Origin: Collinsella sp. AM34-10
Lineage (GTDB): Bacteria > Actinomycetota > Coriobacteriia > Coriobacteriales > Coriobacteriaceae
DNA: 64,000 bases
Direction: 5' to 3'
Assembly: GCF_003469185.1 (NCBI RefSeq)
Contig: NZ_QSIL01000005.1
Coordinates: 1-64,000 of the forward strand
Within the stretch, counting starts at the first letter, position 1. Each line of letters begins with the position of its first letter. The notes below the pieces were generated by a model that worked only from the letters and a program-made list of their open reading frames with translations, made no database searches and was not told the DNA's origin. The translations under genes were made by a program, and so were the position numbers. This document shows, in pieces, positions 48,929 through 59,314 of this stretch.

Positions 48929-49999
48929 CTACACCGGGCACGCCACTGTGGGCAAGCCTCGTCGCTCGTCAAAGCCAAAAACGATGTTGGCGCACTGGAC
49001 CGCCTGGCCTGCTGCACCCTTGCACAAATTGTCGATAGCACCCGTCGCCACCAGCACGCCCGCACGCTTGTTGAGCGCAAGGCCAATCTGGGCAGCGTTG
49101 GTGCCGACGACCGAAGCCGTCTTGGGCTGCTGGCCGACATCGAGCACGCGCACAAAGGTGCGACCGGCGTAGAACTTCTTGTAATGGTCGACGACGTCCT
49201 CAAGGGCCAACGTGTCGAGAGTCTGCGGCGCGAGCGGCATCGTCACCGTGGAAAGCAGGCCGCGCTTGAGCGGTGCCAAGTGCGGAGTAAAGACGACGCG
49301 ATCGGTCAGGTCCAGGATCTGCTCAATCTCGGGCGTATGGCGATGTTTGCCTACGCCATAGGCCTCCAGGTTCTCGTCCGCGCTACAAAAATGGGTGCGA
49401 GCGTTGCAGGACTTACCGGCGCCCGTCACGCCACTAATGGCATCGACGATTACGGGGCCGTTCTCTGCCACCCAGCCCGCACGCACGGCAGGAGCGGCAG
49501 CGAGGCTCGTTGCGGTGGGATAGCAGCCGGCGCAAGCGACCAAAACGGGCTTTCCGGCGGCATGGCTGGAAGCAGCGGTCTCTAAGTCCTGGCAGAACAG
49601 CTCGGGCAGGCCAAAAGCGCGGGTCTTGAGCAGCTCGGGGCTCGTGTGCTCGGCGGCATACCATGCCTCAAAGACGGACGGGTCGCTCAGACGGTAATCG
49701 GCCGAAAGATCGAAGCAGGAAACGCCCGCGGCAAGGAGCGCGGGCACCTGCGCCATGGCAGCCGTGTGCGGCACGGCAAGAAAAACCGCATCGCAGCTTT
49801 TGAGCTCGGGGGCGTCATGCGTGGTGAAAACCAGATTGCTTACGCCAGCAAAGCTCGGATACACTGCGGACAGCGGCTGGCCGGCATCGGCGTTGGACGT
49901 AATGGCAACAAGTTCAAACTCGGGATGGCCGAGTACGAGGCGAATGAGCTCGGCTCCGGCATATCCAGCCGCGCCGACGATTCCAACCTTCAAAGACAT
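48929..49999 (-). CDS. argC: N-acetyl-gamma-glutamyl-phosphate reductase
   Basis: The NADP-binding VGIVGAAGYAGAELIRLVLGHPEFEL and the catalytic Cys in VACAGCYPTATSLA are conserved; SGVTGAGKSCN follows. Length 356 is normal. AGGAGTCTGATATG fits a site at the ATG 49999. It is the first gene of the operon; two ArgR-type boxes stand about 90 bp upstream. A 135-bp gap to argJ contains no gene. Confidence 0.96.
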   Translation of the reverse strand: MSLKVGIVGAAGYAGAELIRLVLGHPEFELVAITSNADAGQPLSAVYPSFAGVSNLVFTTHDAPELKSCDAVFLAVPHTAAMAQVPALLAAGVSCFDLSADYRLSDPSVFEAWYAAEHTSPELLKTRAFGLPELFCQDLETAASSHAAGKPVLVACAGCYPTATSLAAAPAVRAGWVAENGPVIVDAISGVTGAGKSCNARTHFCSADENLEAYGVGKHRHTPEIEQILDLTDRVVFTPHLAPLKRGLLSTVTMPLAPQTLDTLALEDVVDHYKKFYAGRTFVRVLDVGQQPKTASVVGTNAAQIGLALNKRAGVLVATGAIDNLCKGAAGQAVQCANIVFGFDERRGLPTVACPV

Positions 50000-50085
50000 A
50001 TCAGACTCCTTGTCTGCGATTTATGCACCGATGCGCATTTCGCAGCGGTCATTATGAGGTGGGTTGAAACTTTAGCACCAAAAGA

Positions 50086-50123
50086 TGCATGAATACGTAA
50101 ATAGCTTGCATGTTCATGCATTG
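50086..50123 (-). promoter_or_regulatory. Two ArgR-type boxes upstream of argC
   Basis: TGCATGAATACGTAAATA (50086-50103) and the opposite-strand TGCATGAACATGCAAG (50121-50106) both resemble the ARG-box consensus with TGAAT/ATTCA-like halves and lie adjacent to each other, as ArgR hexamers usually require. They are about 90 bp before the argC start. No argR gene lies within the window. Confidence 0.55.
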
Positions 50124-50165
50124 AAACATTCCCGACACATTCGCTTGAAGGAATTGACAAATAGA

Positions 50166-50219
50166 GCGGGCCCCGTATTGACCGGCACTCCTTACGGTGC
50201 CGGGCAACACGGGGTCCGC
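50166..50219 (-). terminator. Terminator-like hairpin after the 50257 gene
   Basis: A long stem (GCGGACCCCGT with ACGGGGCCCGC on the minus strand) has an inner CGGCAC/GTGCCG hairpin and is followed by TCTATTTG. It lies 37 bp after the stop. Confidence 0.6.
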
Positions 50220-50256
50220 CCATGCGAAAACTAAGTTGTTAGGATGAGCCAGCTGG

Positions 50257-50667
50257 CTAGAGCTCAACCGGCACCCATTCGTCATGATTGCAGATAAATG
50301 CCTCAGGATCCTCGACGCTAAAGAAGACGAGCGCGGGGTCGTTAGGCCCCTCATAGTGCTCGCTCAAGCGCTCAAGATGCTTCCATCCGGCCTCGCGCAT
50401 TTCGCTCGAAGCCCGGTCTTCCAGCCCCGCACGCCCGCGCAGGATCAACCAACCATGGCCCGGCCACCAACTCGTGACCTCAAAGCGCTGGTTTTGCAGC
50501 AGCTCCTGCCACACATCTTTGGTGCGCGCTGTCACAAACCACAGCTTGCCGTCCTGAATCTGCGCAAACGAGAACGGACGCACATGCGGCTGCCCGCCCA
50601 CGCTCGTCGCCAGATACCACGCCGGCACCGACGTCAGATACTCCAGCACCGTATTCAATCCGTCCAC
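50257..50667 (-). CDS. Pyridoxamine 5'-phosphate oxidase-fold protein, 136 aa
   Basis: A small split-barrel flavin-binding protein: VPAWYLATSVGGQPHVRPFSFAQIQDGKLWFVTARTKDVWQELLQNQRFEV is the family pattern. Such proteins include NimA-type reductases and general stress proteins; the substrate is unknown. The start is GTG 50667, with GACAGGAGGAAAC before it. It is a paralog of the neighbouring 50722 gene (shared PAWYLAT, RPFSFA, KLWF, KDVW..L). Confidence 0.8.
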   Translation of the reverse strand: MDGLNTVLEYLTSVPAWYLATSVGGQPHVRPFSFAQIQDGKLWFVTARTKDVWQELLQNQRFEVTSWWPGHGWLILRGRAGLEDRASSEMREAGWKHLERLSEHYEGPNDPALVFFSVEDPEAFICNHDEWVPVEL

Positions 50668-50721
50668 GTTTCCTCCTGTCGCCTGACCAGTCTTTTTGGA
50701 ATGGGTAGTCAATTTGGGAAA

Positions 50722-51168
50722 TTAGAGCTCGAGGCGCTCTTCGCTGCCGTCGATATCGCAGAACCGTGCGGCGATGTTGCGGACCGAGAAGAATGCAAGG
50801 CGACCATCGTTGGCGCTATCGTGTTGCTCGCCAATGCCCACCATGTGCTTAAAGCCCGCTTGGCGCACCTTGTCGCTCACGAATGCATCGTCCTCGAGCG
50901 CGGCCTCGCCAGTTAACACGATCCAGCACTCCCCCGGCTTCCAGCCCGATACCTCAAACTTGGGATTCGCGCTCAACTCCGCCCACACGTCCTTGTCGCG
51001 CGACGTGCAAAACCACAGCTTGCCATCATCGACCATGGCAAACGAAAACGGCCTCACGCGGGGCTGATGCCCGTCGCTCGCATCGGTCGTGGCAAGATAC
51101 CACGCCGGAATGCGCCTGAGATACGAGCAGGCGCGCTCGAGCTGAGCCGTGCGATCGGTGTCGGTCAT
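50722..51168 (-). CDS. Pyridoxamine 5'-phosphate oxidase-fold protein, 148 aa
   Basis: The paralog of the 50257 gene product: IPAWYLATTDASDGHQPRVRPFSFAMVDDGKLWFCTSRDKDVWAELSANPKFEVSGW. The flavin-binding residues are preserved in both, so neither is an obvious pseudogene. The ATG 51168 has AGGGGTCTCT before it. The 54-bp gap to the next gene suggests cotranscription. Function is unknown beyond the fold. Confidence 0.8.
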   Translation of the reverse strand: MTDTDRTAQLERACSYLRRIPAWYLATTDASDGHQPRVRPFSFAMVDDGKLWFCTSRDKDVWAELSANPKFEVSGWKPGECWIVLTGEAALEDDAFVSDKVRQAGFKHMVGIGEQHDSANDGRLAFFSVRNIAARFCDIDGSEERLEL

Positions 51169-51198
51169 AGAGACCCCTTTCTTGCGCTCGAATCGAGC

Positions 51199-51999
51199 TT
51201 AGACGAGTTGAAGATTGATAACGACAACGCATGTCACCAGCAGCGCCATCGCCAGCGCTGCCAGTACATCCCCCCGGCCAAACGCAAGCGCATGCAGACG
51301 CGTGCGTCCCTGCTCGCCGTGATAACAGCGCGCATCCATGGCGGCCGAAAGCGTCTCGGCATGACGGAACACGCCGGTGAACAGCGGAATCGCCACACTG
51401 CCGAGCATGCGCACACCGCCGAGCGGACCGCCCGTCACGCGCGCGCCGCGACTTGCCTGTGCATCGGCCGTCTGTTTCATCTCGGTGGCAAATTGCGGCA
51501 TAAACCGCAGCGCGATACCCATAATCATGCCGAGCTCGTGCGCCGGAAGCCCCACGCGCGCAAATGGTGCGAGCAGACGTTCAAAGCCCGCGGTGAGGTC
51601 GAGCGTCGGCGTGGTGAGTGTAACGGCGCTCATGCCGGCCATCATCAACGTCAGGCGGCACGCCACAAACGCCGCAGAACGCAGCGAGCCCTCGCTCACC
51701 TGCAAAAAGCCAAGCTGCCACAGGATGCGGCCACTCTGGTCGGAAAACAGGTTGAGCACCGCGACCACCACGACAATCGCCAGCAATGGTGCCATCGATG
51801 ATAGGACCCGGCGCAACGGCACCCGGGCTGCGAGATAGACCAGCACGACAAAAAATGCGACCGGAACCAGCCCGCAAAAGCTTCCGACGGTGAGCACGGT
51901 GACCAGAAATGCAAAACCTAGGAGCAACTTAGTACGCGGATCCAGGCGATGCACCGCGCTATCCCCGGGATAGTAGCTGCCAAATGAGAACGCCTCCAT
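51199..51999 (-). CDS. ecfT: ECF transporter transmembrane subunit EcfT
   Basis: The scaffold of an energy-coupling-factor importer. N-terminal FGSYYPGDSAVHRLDPRTKLLLGF and five to six membrane helices are followed by the coupling motifs (DAQASRGARV, and DARCYHGEQGRT) that touch the ATPases. ATG 51999 overlaps the stop of the ecfA fusion (TAATG), with GAGAGGAGGG upstream. Third gene of ribU-ecfAA'-ecfT. Confidence 0.92.
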   Translation of the reverse strand: MEAFSFGSYYPGDSAVHRLDPRTKLLLGFAFLVTVLTVGSFCGLVPVAFFVVLVYLAARVPLRRVLSSMAPLLAIVVVVAVLNLFSDQSGRILWQLGFLQVSEGSLRSAAFVACRLTLMMAGMSAVTLTTPTLDLTAGFERLLAPFARVGLPAHELGMIMGIALRFMPQFATEMKQTADAQASRGARVTGGPLGGVRMLGSVAIPLFTGVFRHAETLSAAMDARCYHGEQGRTRLHALAFGRGDVLAALAMALLVTCVVVINLQLV

Positions 52000-53903
52000 T
52001 AGCAGCCCTCCTCTCGCGTGGGCGCCTTGGAACCAGCCTGACACGGAACCCTCAAAGGCACGTCCGCGCAGCCCAGCAGCAAGCCGGCCAACTCGTCGGC
52101 TAGCGCCTCAACCGTATAAAGCTTGTCGCAGCGGAGCGGCACACCGGCTTGTGCAAGCGCCAGCGCCATGCGCTGGGCGGCAGGAACGCCCAGGCCGATC
52201 GATTTGAGCTCGTCCGCGTGCGCAAACACCTGCGCGGGCGTTCCCTCGGCAAACACGGCGCCCTCGTTCATCACAACGATACGGTCACAACAATTTGCCA
52301 GGTCATCCATGCTATGCGAAACCATGACAACAGTCAGGCCCTCGCGATGGAGTCGATCGATGAGCCCCAGGAAATCCCCGCGCGCAGCCGGATCGAGCCC
52401 CGCCATGGGCTCGTCGAGCACCAGCACCTCGGGCTCCATGGCGAGCACGCCGGCAAACGCCACGCGGCGCTGCTGGCCGCCCGAAAGCTCAAAGGGGTTC
52501 TTGTCGCCTATCGCGGCAAGGTCGAGGCCCACGCGCGCAAGCGATGATGCGACACGGCGTGCAACCTCGTCTTCTGGCAGGCCAAGGTTGCGCGGGCCAA
52601 ACGCCACGTCCTGCGCCACGGTCTCGGCAAATAGCTGGCGCTCGGGATACTGAAACACCACGCCGACCTTGGCCTTAACCGCAGCGGCGTCTTTCTTGCT
52701 TGATAGGTCGAGCCCCAGCGCGCAAACGCTTCCCTCCTGCGGACGAATCAACCCGTTGAGATGCTGAACCAGCGTCGATTTACCCGAGCCGGTATGACCC
52801 GCCAATCCCAGAAACTCGCCGCGGCGCACCGTCAGCGAAACATCACGTAGCGCCCAGGGGCTGTTTGGATCGTTGCCCCAAAGAGCCTGTTTGCTCGATG
52901 CGTCCGCAGTGGTCGAGCGCTTGCGCCATCGACGGCGCTCGCGGGCGCTCAGCGAGTAACTATGCGAGAGGTGCGAAATCTCGATAACGGGCTCCGATGC
53001 GGCCGCCTCGTTAGTCGCGAAGGATGCATTGTCGAGCATACGAGAATCGGATGCAGAAGGCTGCACTGCGACGTCCGCCCCGCCCCGCTCGGCGTAAACC
53101 CGCGCAATCTCGGCGACCATATCTGCCTCGCGCACCTGCGCGCAAACGGGCACGCCCTTCTCACGAAGTGCCCTACCTAGGCAGCACGACGCCGGCATAT
53201 CCAGGTTGAGCTGCGCAAGTTCGTCCGCCCGCGTCAAGATTTCCTCGGGCGTACCGATCATGGCAACGCGGCCCGCTTGGAAGACAGCAACGCGATCGGC
53301 CTCGGCGGCCTCTTCCATAAAGTGCGTAATCATCACGATGGTCATGCCGCGATCATGCAACGCACGGCAAGCCTTCATGAGGCCCTTGCGTCCACGCGGA
53401 TCGAGCATCGAGGAAGCCTCGTCCAATATGAGCACGCGCGGTTCCATGGCGAGCACGCCGGCAAGCGCCACGCGCTGCTTTTGGCCGCCCGAAAGCGCGT
53501 GGGTCTCGTGGCGCTCAAAGCCCACCAGGCCCACGCCCTTCAGTGCCTCGCGTACGCGCTGCGCAATTTGCGCCGATGGCACGCCAAGGTTTTCAGGACC
53601 AAACGCAACGTCATCCTCGACAAGCGTTGCTACCAGCTGATCATCGGGATTCTGGAATACCATGCCCGCGGTCGAACGAATGTCGTAGACCAGCTCGGGG
53701 TCGGACGCATCCATGCCGTTGACGCGTACCGTGCCCGCATCGGGCTGCAACAGTGCATTCAGATGCTTGGTAAACGTCGACTTGCCCGACCCATTGCCAC
53801 CGAGGATGCAGAAAAACTCGCCATCCTCGATGTTCAGATCGACGCCGTCGAGTGCCGGTGCGGCACCGTCATAGCTAAAGGAAACGCCCCGACACTCAAT
53901 CAT
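51999..53903 (-). CDS. ecfA: Fused ECF ATPases EcfA1-EcfA2, 634 aa
   Basis: Two complete ABC ATPases in one chain: the first with Walker A LGGNGSGKST (near 35), signature LSGGQKQRVALAG and ILDEASSMLD, the second with GHTGSGKST (near 370), LSGGQQRRVAFAG and VLDEPMAGLD. In most bacteria these are two genes. A linker of about 70 residues (QPSASDSRMLDN..., RERRRWRKRS) joins them. The Walker B of the first half reads DEASSMLD, as in EcfA1. Its start overlaps the ribU stop (ATGA). Confidence 0.93.
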   Translation of the reverse strand: MIECRGVSFSYDGAAPALDGVDLNIEDGEFFCILGGNGSGKSTFTKHLNALLQPDAGTVRVNGMDASDPELVYDIRSTAGMVFQNPDDQLVATLVEDDVAFGPENLGVPSAQIAQRVREALKGVGLVGFERHETHALSGGQKQRVALAGVLAMEPRVLILDEASSMLDPRGRKGLMKACRALHDRGMTIVMITHFMEEAAEADRVAVFQAGRVAMIGTPEEILTRADELAQLNLDMPASCCLGRALREKGVPVCAQVREADMVAEIARVYAERGGADVAVQPSASDSRMLDNASFATNEAAASEPVIEISHLSHSYSLSARERRRWRKRSTTADASSKQALWGNDPNSPWALRDVSLTVRRGEFLGLAGHTGSGKSTLVQHLNGLIRPQEGSVCALGLDLSSKKDAAAVKAKVGVVFQYPERQLFAETVAQDVAFGPRNLGLPEDEVARRVASSLARVGLDLAAIGDKNPFELSGGQQRRVAFAGVLAMEPEVLVLDEPMAGLDPAARGDFLGLIDRLHREGLTVVMVSHSMDDLANCCDRIVVMNEGAVFAEGTPAQVFAHADELKSIGLGVPAAQRMALALAQAGVPLRCDKLYTVEALADELAGLLLGCADVPLRVPCQAGSKAPTREEGC

Positions 53904-54490
53904 GCGCGGCCTTTGACCTGGTCCTTTTTAGGCGTGATGAGGTTGGAGACCGCTTTGTACACTGCAAGCGTCAACACCGAGTTAAGCACGGTCTTGATAA
54001 GGTTGAACGGCAGCACGGCAGGAATCATGAGCGGGGCGATCACATCGACCGAGCCATACCAGAACCATACGCCAATGGTAAGGTTTGCGACCATAGACAA
54101 CGCCGTAGCAGCAATAACGCCGAGCACCAGGCCAATCACGGCACCCTTATAGGTATGCATCTTCTGGTAGACGATAGCCGCGGGCAGAATGTAGCCCAGC
54201 GTGGCAACCAGGTTCATAAGCGCGCCGACCCAGTCACCCGTGGTGAGTGCATGGATAACGATCGCCATGGCGGCAACGGCGGTACCGGCACCGGGGCCAT
54301 ATGCAAACCCACACACCATCGCCGGCACCAGCGACGGATCATAGGTCAAAAACGGCGCCGAAGGAAGAATGGGCAGCTGCACATACATAAACAGGGCGCC
54401 CAAGGCGCACATCAACGCCATGGTAACGAGCTGTTTGGTACTCCACCTATTCGTGTTCTCAAAATGGATATGCTGCGACTGTTCAGACAT
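53900..54490 (-). CDS. ribU: ECF transporter substrate-binding subunit, riboflavin type (RibU)
   Basis: An S-component with six membrane helices, with ALMCALGALFMYVQLPI, GFAYGPGAGTAVAAMAIV and the C-terminal PFNLIKTVLNSVLTLAVYKAV, all like RibU. The specificity is supported by the FMN riboswitch directly upstream. ATG 54490 has AGGCAGGTGATCTT before it. First gene of the operon with its own ATPase and T subunits, so the transporter is probably dedicated to riboflavin, or else the EcfAA'T module is shared with other S-components. Confidence 0.85.
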   Translation of the reverse strand: MSEQSQHIHFENTNRWSTKQLVTMALMCALGALFMYVQLPILPSAPFLTYDPSLVPAMVCGFAYGPGAGTAVAAMAIVIHALTTGDWVGALMNLVATLGYILPAAIVYQKMHTYKGAVIGLVLGVIAATALSMVANLTIGVWFWYGSVDVIAPLMIPAVLPFNLIKTVLNSVLTLAVYKAVSNLITPKKDQVKGRA

Positions 54491-54504
54491 AAGATCACCT
54501 GCCT

Positions 54505-54685
54505 CTTTCATCCGGACTCTAACCGTTGGTACTGGGGTCTCACCAGTTCAGCCGGCATGCGAACCAACACACGCACGGGTCGCGGACTCATCGGCTCGGT
54601 CGCAGACGCCTCGTCTGCGCCACGGCACCCCTTTGGCACCGCCCGATTTACCGCCAGTGGGGAATTCCACCCCGCCCTGAAACAG
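54505..54685 (-). promoter_or_regulatory. FMN riboswitch (RFN element)
   Basis: On the minus strand the conserved RFN blocks occur in order: CAGGGCGGGGTGGAATTCCC, CACTGGCGGTAA, GAGTCCGCGACCC, CTGGTGAGACCCCAGTACC and AACGGTTAGAGTCCGGATGA. The element ends about 15 bp before the ribU start, close to its ribosome binding site, so control of translation initiation is likely. Confidence 0.95.
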
Positions 54686-54798
54686 CAATTGCAAGTGTAG
54701 CACCAGCAGGCTTTTGCGCAAGTATGCCAAGGGTAATTTATGGCGGGGACCAGTTGCCGCAACTACCACGTTCCCCATCCATCCCAAAGTAGCGCGCC

Positions 54799-54819
54799 TT
54801 TCGCGGCAAAGCCGCGAAA
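54799..54819. repeat. 9-bp perfect hairpin in the ribU-groEL gap
   Basis: TTTCGCGGC-AAA-GCCGCGAAA forms a perfect small hairpin between the riboswitch and the long inverted repeat F. Beyond it I see no gene or signal in 54700-54888. Confidence 0.6.
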
Positions 54820-54888
54820 CAGCGACCGGGACACGTATCCCCATCAGCCACGATCTCCGCCCACGCCGACCTCAAGGCCGTAAACGCA

Positions 54889-55031
54889 GGGAATCCGGGG
54901 GCGTGACGGGGCTTCTCTCCGGAATATTCCGCAGGACGCAAAGAGGCTCCGCAGCGCGAAGCGCGATGCGGAGCCTCTTTGCATGTCCGAGGACGTTCCG
55001 GAGAGAAGCCCCGTCACGCCCCCGGATTCCC
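54889..55031. repeat. Long inverted-repeat element F, 36-bp perfect arms, downstream of groEL
   Basis: Arms 54889-54924 and 54996-55031 match perfectly. The 71-nt interior forms its own stem (GCAAAGAGGCTCCGCA with its complement). Interior words TTCCGCAGGACGCAAAG and CTTTGCATGTCCGAGGAC recur, in the opposite orientation, in element E upstream of groES. The element is 27 bp after the groEL stop and could be the terminator, but its size exceeds what termination needs. Confidence 0.85.
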
Positions 55032-55057
55032 GGTGGGAGTTCTAGACCTTGTCGGCC

Positions 55058-56773
<1,716 letters not shown>

Positions 56774-56791
56774 TCAGAGATTCTGACGAGA

Positions 56792-57085
56792 CTAGGCCTC
56801 GACGACAGCGTAGATGTCATCGGCGCGCATGAGCAGATACTTCTCGCCGTCGACCTTAACCTCGTTGCCACCGAACTTACCGTAGATGACAACGTCACCG
56901 ACCTTGACGTCCATGGGAATGCGCTCACCCTTGTCGTTGACCTTGCCGGCACCAACGGCAACAATGGTGCCGCGCTGCGGCTTCTCCTGAGCGTTGCTGG
57001 CGATATACAGACCAGAAGCGGTCTTCTGCTCGGCCTCGTCGGGCTTGACCAGAACACGATCTGCAAGCGGCTTCAAAGACGACAT
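56792..57085 (-). CDS. groS: Co-chaperonin GroES
   Basis: The Hsp10 lid. LKPLADRVLVKPDEAEQKTASGLYIASNAQEKPQRGTIVAVGAG includes the mobile loop; length 97 is normal. AGGAGGAGACAAGC stands before ATG 57085. First gene of groES-groEL. Two TATAAC-type -10 candidates lie upstream (57114-57119, 57178-57183 on the minus strand). Confidence 0.97.
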   Translation of the reverse strand: MSSLKPLADRVLVKPDEAEQKTASGLYIASNAQEKPQRGTIVAVGAGKVNDKGERIPMDVKVGDVVIYGKFGGNEVKVDGEKYLLMRADDIYAVVEA

Positions 57086-57253
57086 GCTTGTCTCCTCCTT
57101 TTTGGGCCGCGCGGTTATACCACGCGAATTAACCCTTTTTGTTTGCGTACGCGTTGAATGGTACCCACGAATGGCGGGTTATACAACACGGAGTCAAAAA
57201 ATCTTATTTTTTGGCACTTAGATTTTCTGAATGCCGGGGGATAACTTAGCGGT

Positions 57254-57388
57254 GGCTCCCGGGGCGGACCGGAGGGCATGAAGTTTACTGCTCTACAGTC
57301 CTGCGCAAGACGGAAAGCACATTAAGTGCTTTCCTTTGCGTGCGGAACTCGCGACAAACTTCATGCCCTCCGGTCCGCCCTGGGAGCC
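57254..57388. repeat. Long inverted-repeat element E, 33-bp arms, upstream of groES
   Basis: Arms 57254-57286 and 57356-57388 pair with one mismatch. The 69-nt interior holds a GAAAGCAC/GTGCTTTC stem. On the minus strand it carries TTCCGCACGCAAAG, which matches the interior of element F. It lies between the amidohydrolase gene and the groES promoter region. It has no ORF. Confidence 0.85.
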
Positions 57389-57458
57389 AGGTTGACTAAC
57401 TAGGGCCCGGCATTCAGAAAAGTCAGTGCAGCAAAATGGCGATGCGGATGGTGCGAAT

Positions 57459-57489
57459 AAGAAAGGGGCACGTTGCTGAAACGTGCCCC
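57459..57489 (-). terminator. Terminator of the amidohydrolase gene
   Basis: GGGGCACGTT (57465-57474) pairs with AACGTGCCCC (57480-57489), followed on the minus strand by TTTCTTATT. It is 20 bp after the stop. Confidence 0.85.
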
Positions 57490-57508
57490 CTATGAGTGAG
57501 GTATGAGG

Positions 57509-59146
57509 CTAGCGCTCGTAGATTACGTTACCTGCCAGGTAGGTGACCTGGACCTTGGTGGCTTGGAGCTCTTGGGGGTCGATGGCGAGCGGGTTTTGGT
57601 CCAGGACTACCAGGTCGGCGTATTTGCCGGGCTCTAGGCTGCCGAGGTTTTGCTCGTCGCCCGCTGCGTACGCGCTGCCAAGCGTGTAGTTGCGCAGGGC
57701 CGTTGCCGCGTCGATACGCTCGCTCGGCAGCCAGCCGCCCTCGGGCCAGTGGCTGCGGGGATCTTGGCGCGTGATAGCCGTGTAGAGCACGTTCATGCTG
57801 GTAACGGCCGTGATGGGGCTGTCGGTACCGAAAGCTTGACGGATACCGCGCTGCTGATAAGTTGCGAACGGCCACATGATGCGGCTGCGTTCCAGGCCCA
57901 GGTCGCGCTCCGGGCCACCCGGGTCGAGCGTGATGTGGCAAGGCTGGCTCGAGGCAATGACGTTGAGTTTGCGCAGACGATCGATGTCCTCGGGCAGCAG
58001 ATTCTCCAAATGCTCAAGCGTATTATGGCCGTGCGGGGGCAAACCGTAGAGCTCTGCCGCCTCCTCAAAGATATCGAGCGCGGCATGGATGGCGCCGTCG
58101 CCGATAACGTGGATGCGCACGGTGTGGCCGCGCTCGGCTGCCGCCAGGACCAGCTTGCGCATGCGCTCGACGGGAACCGTCAGACGGCCTTGGTCGCCCG
58201 GGAAGCGCGGGTTGGTATAGGGATCGGTGAGGTATGCGGTGTGCTCGCTCGACACGCCATCGAAGAACTGCTTAAAGCCCGGCGCCGAGAGCAACGCATT
58301 GTTTGCGTAGCGGGTCTGAAGTTCTTCCAAGCGCGATTGGTCATCCAACAGCGTGGGGAACAGGTGGGCGCGAATGCCCAGCTTGCCAATCGCCTGAAGC
58401 TTGTCGTAGACGTCGTCGCGGATAAAGTCACAGCCCGGCATGGGCATGAGCGACATGTCGCAAATCGAGGTAATGCCCTGCTCGGCCATGCGTTTCATTT
58501 GGTCGGCATACGCGCTCGCGATGCGATCCTCGCCCAGCCACTCAAGACAGCGCGGCAGCAGCTGCATGGCCGCAGCCTCGTGAGCGATACCCGTGAGCTC
58601 GCCATTTGCATCCTTGTCGTAGCTGCCACCCGCCGGCGGCTCGCTGTCGCGCGTCACGCCGAGTGCCTCGAGCGCGCGGCTGTTGAGCCACAGCGTGTGC
58701 CCGTCGCCCGAGTACATAACGCAGGGACGATCAGGAAATGCCGCATCGAGGGAGGCCTTGGTAGGGTGCTCGGGCGGATCCCAACGGTAGTCGCGCCAGC
58801 CCTGCGTCACAACCCAAGCGTCATCGGGCAGGTCCTGGGAAAACTCGAGCGCGTGTTGCACCAGCGCCGCCTCGGACGTGCCCATATCCATGAGCATGTA
58901 CGGCGAGGAGCCGACCGAGGTATGGAAGAAGTGCAGATGAGCGTCATGGAAACCTGGGCAGACAAACTGCTCGCCGTAGTCGATAACCGGCGTGGCGGCA
59001 GGCGCGGCGGCAATCACGTCATCGGGCGCACCGACTGCGACGATACGGTCGCCTGCGATGGCAATCGCCAGCTCGCGGGCGGTATCGATGCCGTCTTGCG
59101 CGGTAAAGACGTTCTTGGAGCGGATAATCCGATCGATATGTTGCAT
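57509..59146 (-). CDS. Amidohydrolase family 3 protein, YtcJ-like, 545 aa
   Basis: A metal-dependent hydrolase: the N-terminal composite domain is followed by CPGFHDAHLHFFH (metal-binding HxH), the VIGDGAIHAALDIFEEA segment, and QAFGTDSPI with the C-terminal Asp. YtcJ relatives include N-substituted formamide deformylases, but most members have no known substrate. ATG 59146 follows GGGGATGCCC; ATGs at 59152 and 59158 are equally possible. The long frame that continues to 60235 on this strand is the shadow of the M20 gene. Divergent from the M20 gene. Confidence 0.85.
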   Translation of the reverse strand: MQHIDRIIRSKNVFTAQDGIDTARELAIAIAGDRIVAVGAPDDVIAAAPAATPVIDYGEQFVCPGFHDAHLHFFHTSVGSSPYMLMDMGTSEAALVQHALEFSQDLPDDAWVVTQGWRDYRWDPPEHPTKASLDAAFPDRPCVMYSGDGHTLWLNSRALEALGVTRDSEPPAGGSYDKDANGELTGIAHEAAAMQLLPRCLEWLGEDRIASAYADQMKRMAEQGITSICDMSLMPMPGCDFIRDDVYDKLQAIGKLGIRAHLFPTLLDDQSRLEELQTRYANNALLSAPGFKQFFDGVSSEHTAYLTDPYTNPRFPGDQGRLTVPVERMRKLVLAAAERGHTVRIHVIGDGAIHAALDIFEEAAELYGLPPHGHNTLEHLENLLPEDIDRLRKLNVIASSQPCHITLDPGGPERDLGLERSRIMWPFATYQQRGIRQAFGTDSPITAVTSMNVLYTAITRQDPRSHWPEGGWLPSERIDAATALRNYTLGSAYAAGDEQNLGSLEPGKYADLVVLDQNPLAIDPQELQATKVQVTYLAGNVIYER

Positions 59147-59314
59147 GGGCATCCCCATCTCTGGCAGGAAATTCAACACCCCCGAGTGTACTCCCCCGCC
59201 CTTGTAACAAAACCCCAAGCGGCAAACGGCAACTTTACCAGCCCTAGCGGCAGGTGGCATACTGGAGAGAGCCTGTACGATTTTGCGATCAACCCAGCAA
59301 GGAGCAAATCGACC

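Noticed and set aside
57086..57253. CIRCE or HAIR heat-shock operator upstream of groES
   Set aside because: No TTAGCACTC-N9-GAGTGCTAA and no CTTGAGT/ACTCAAG palindrome was seen in the region.
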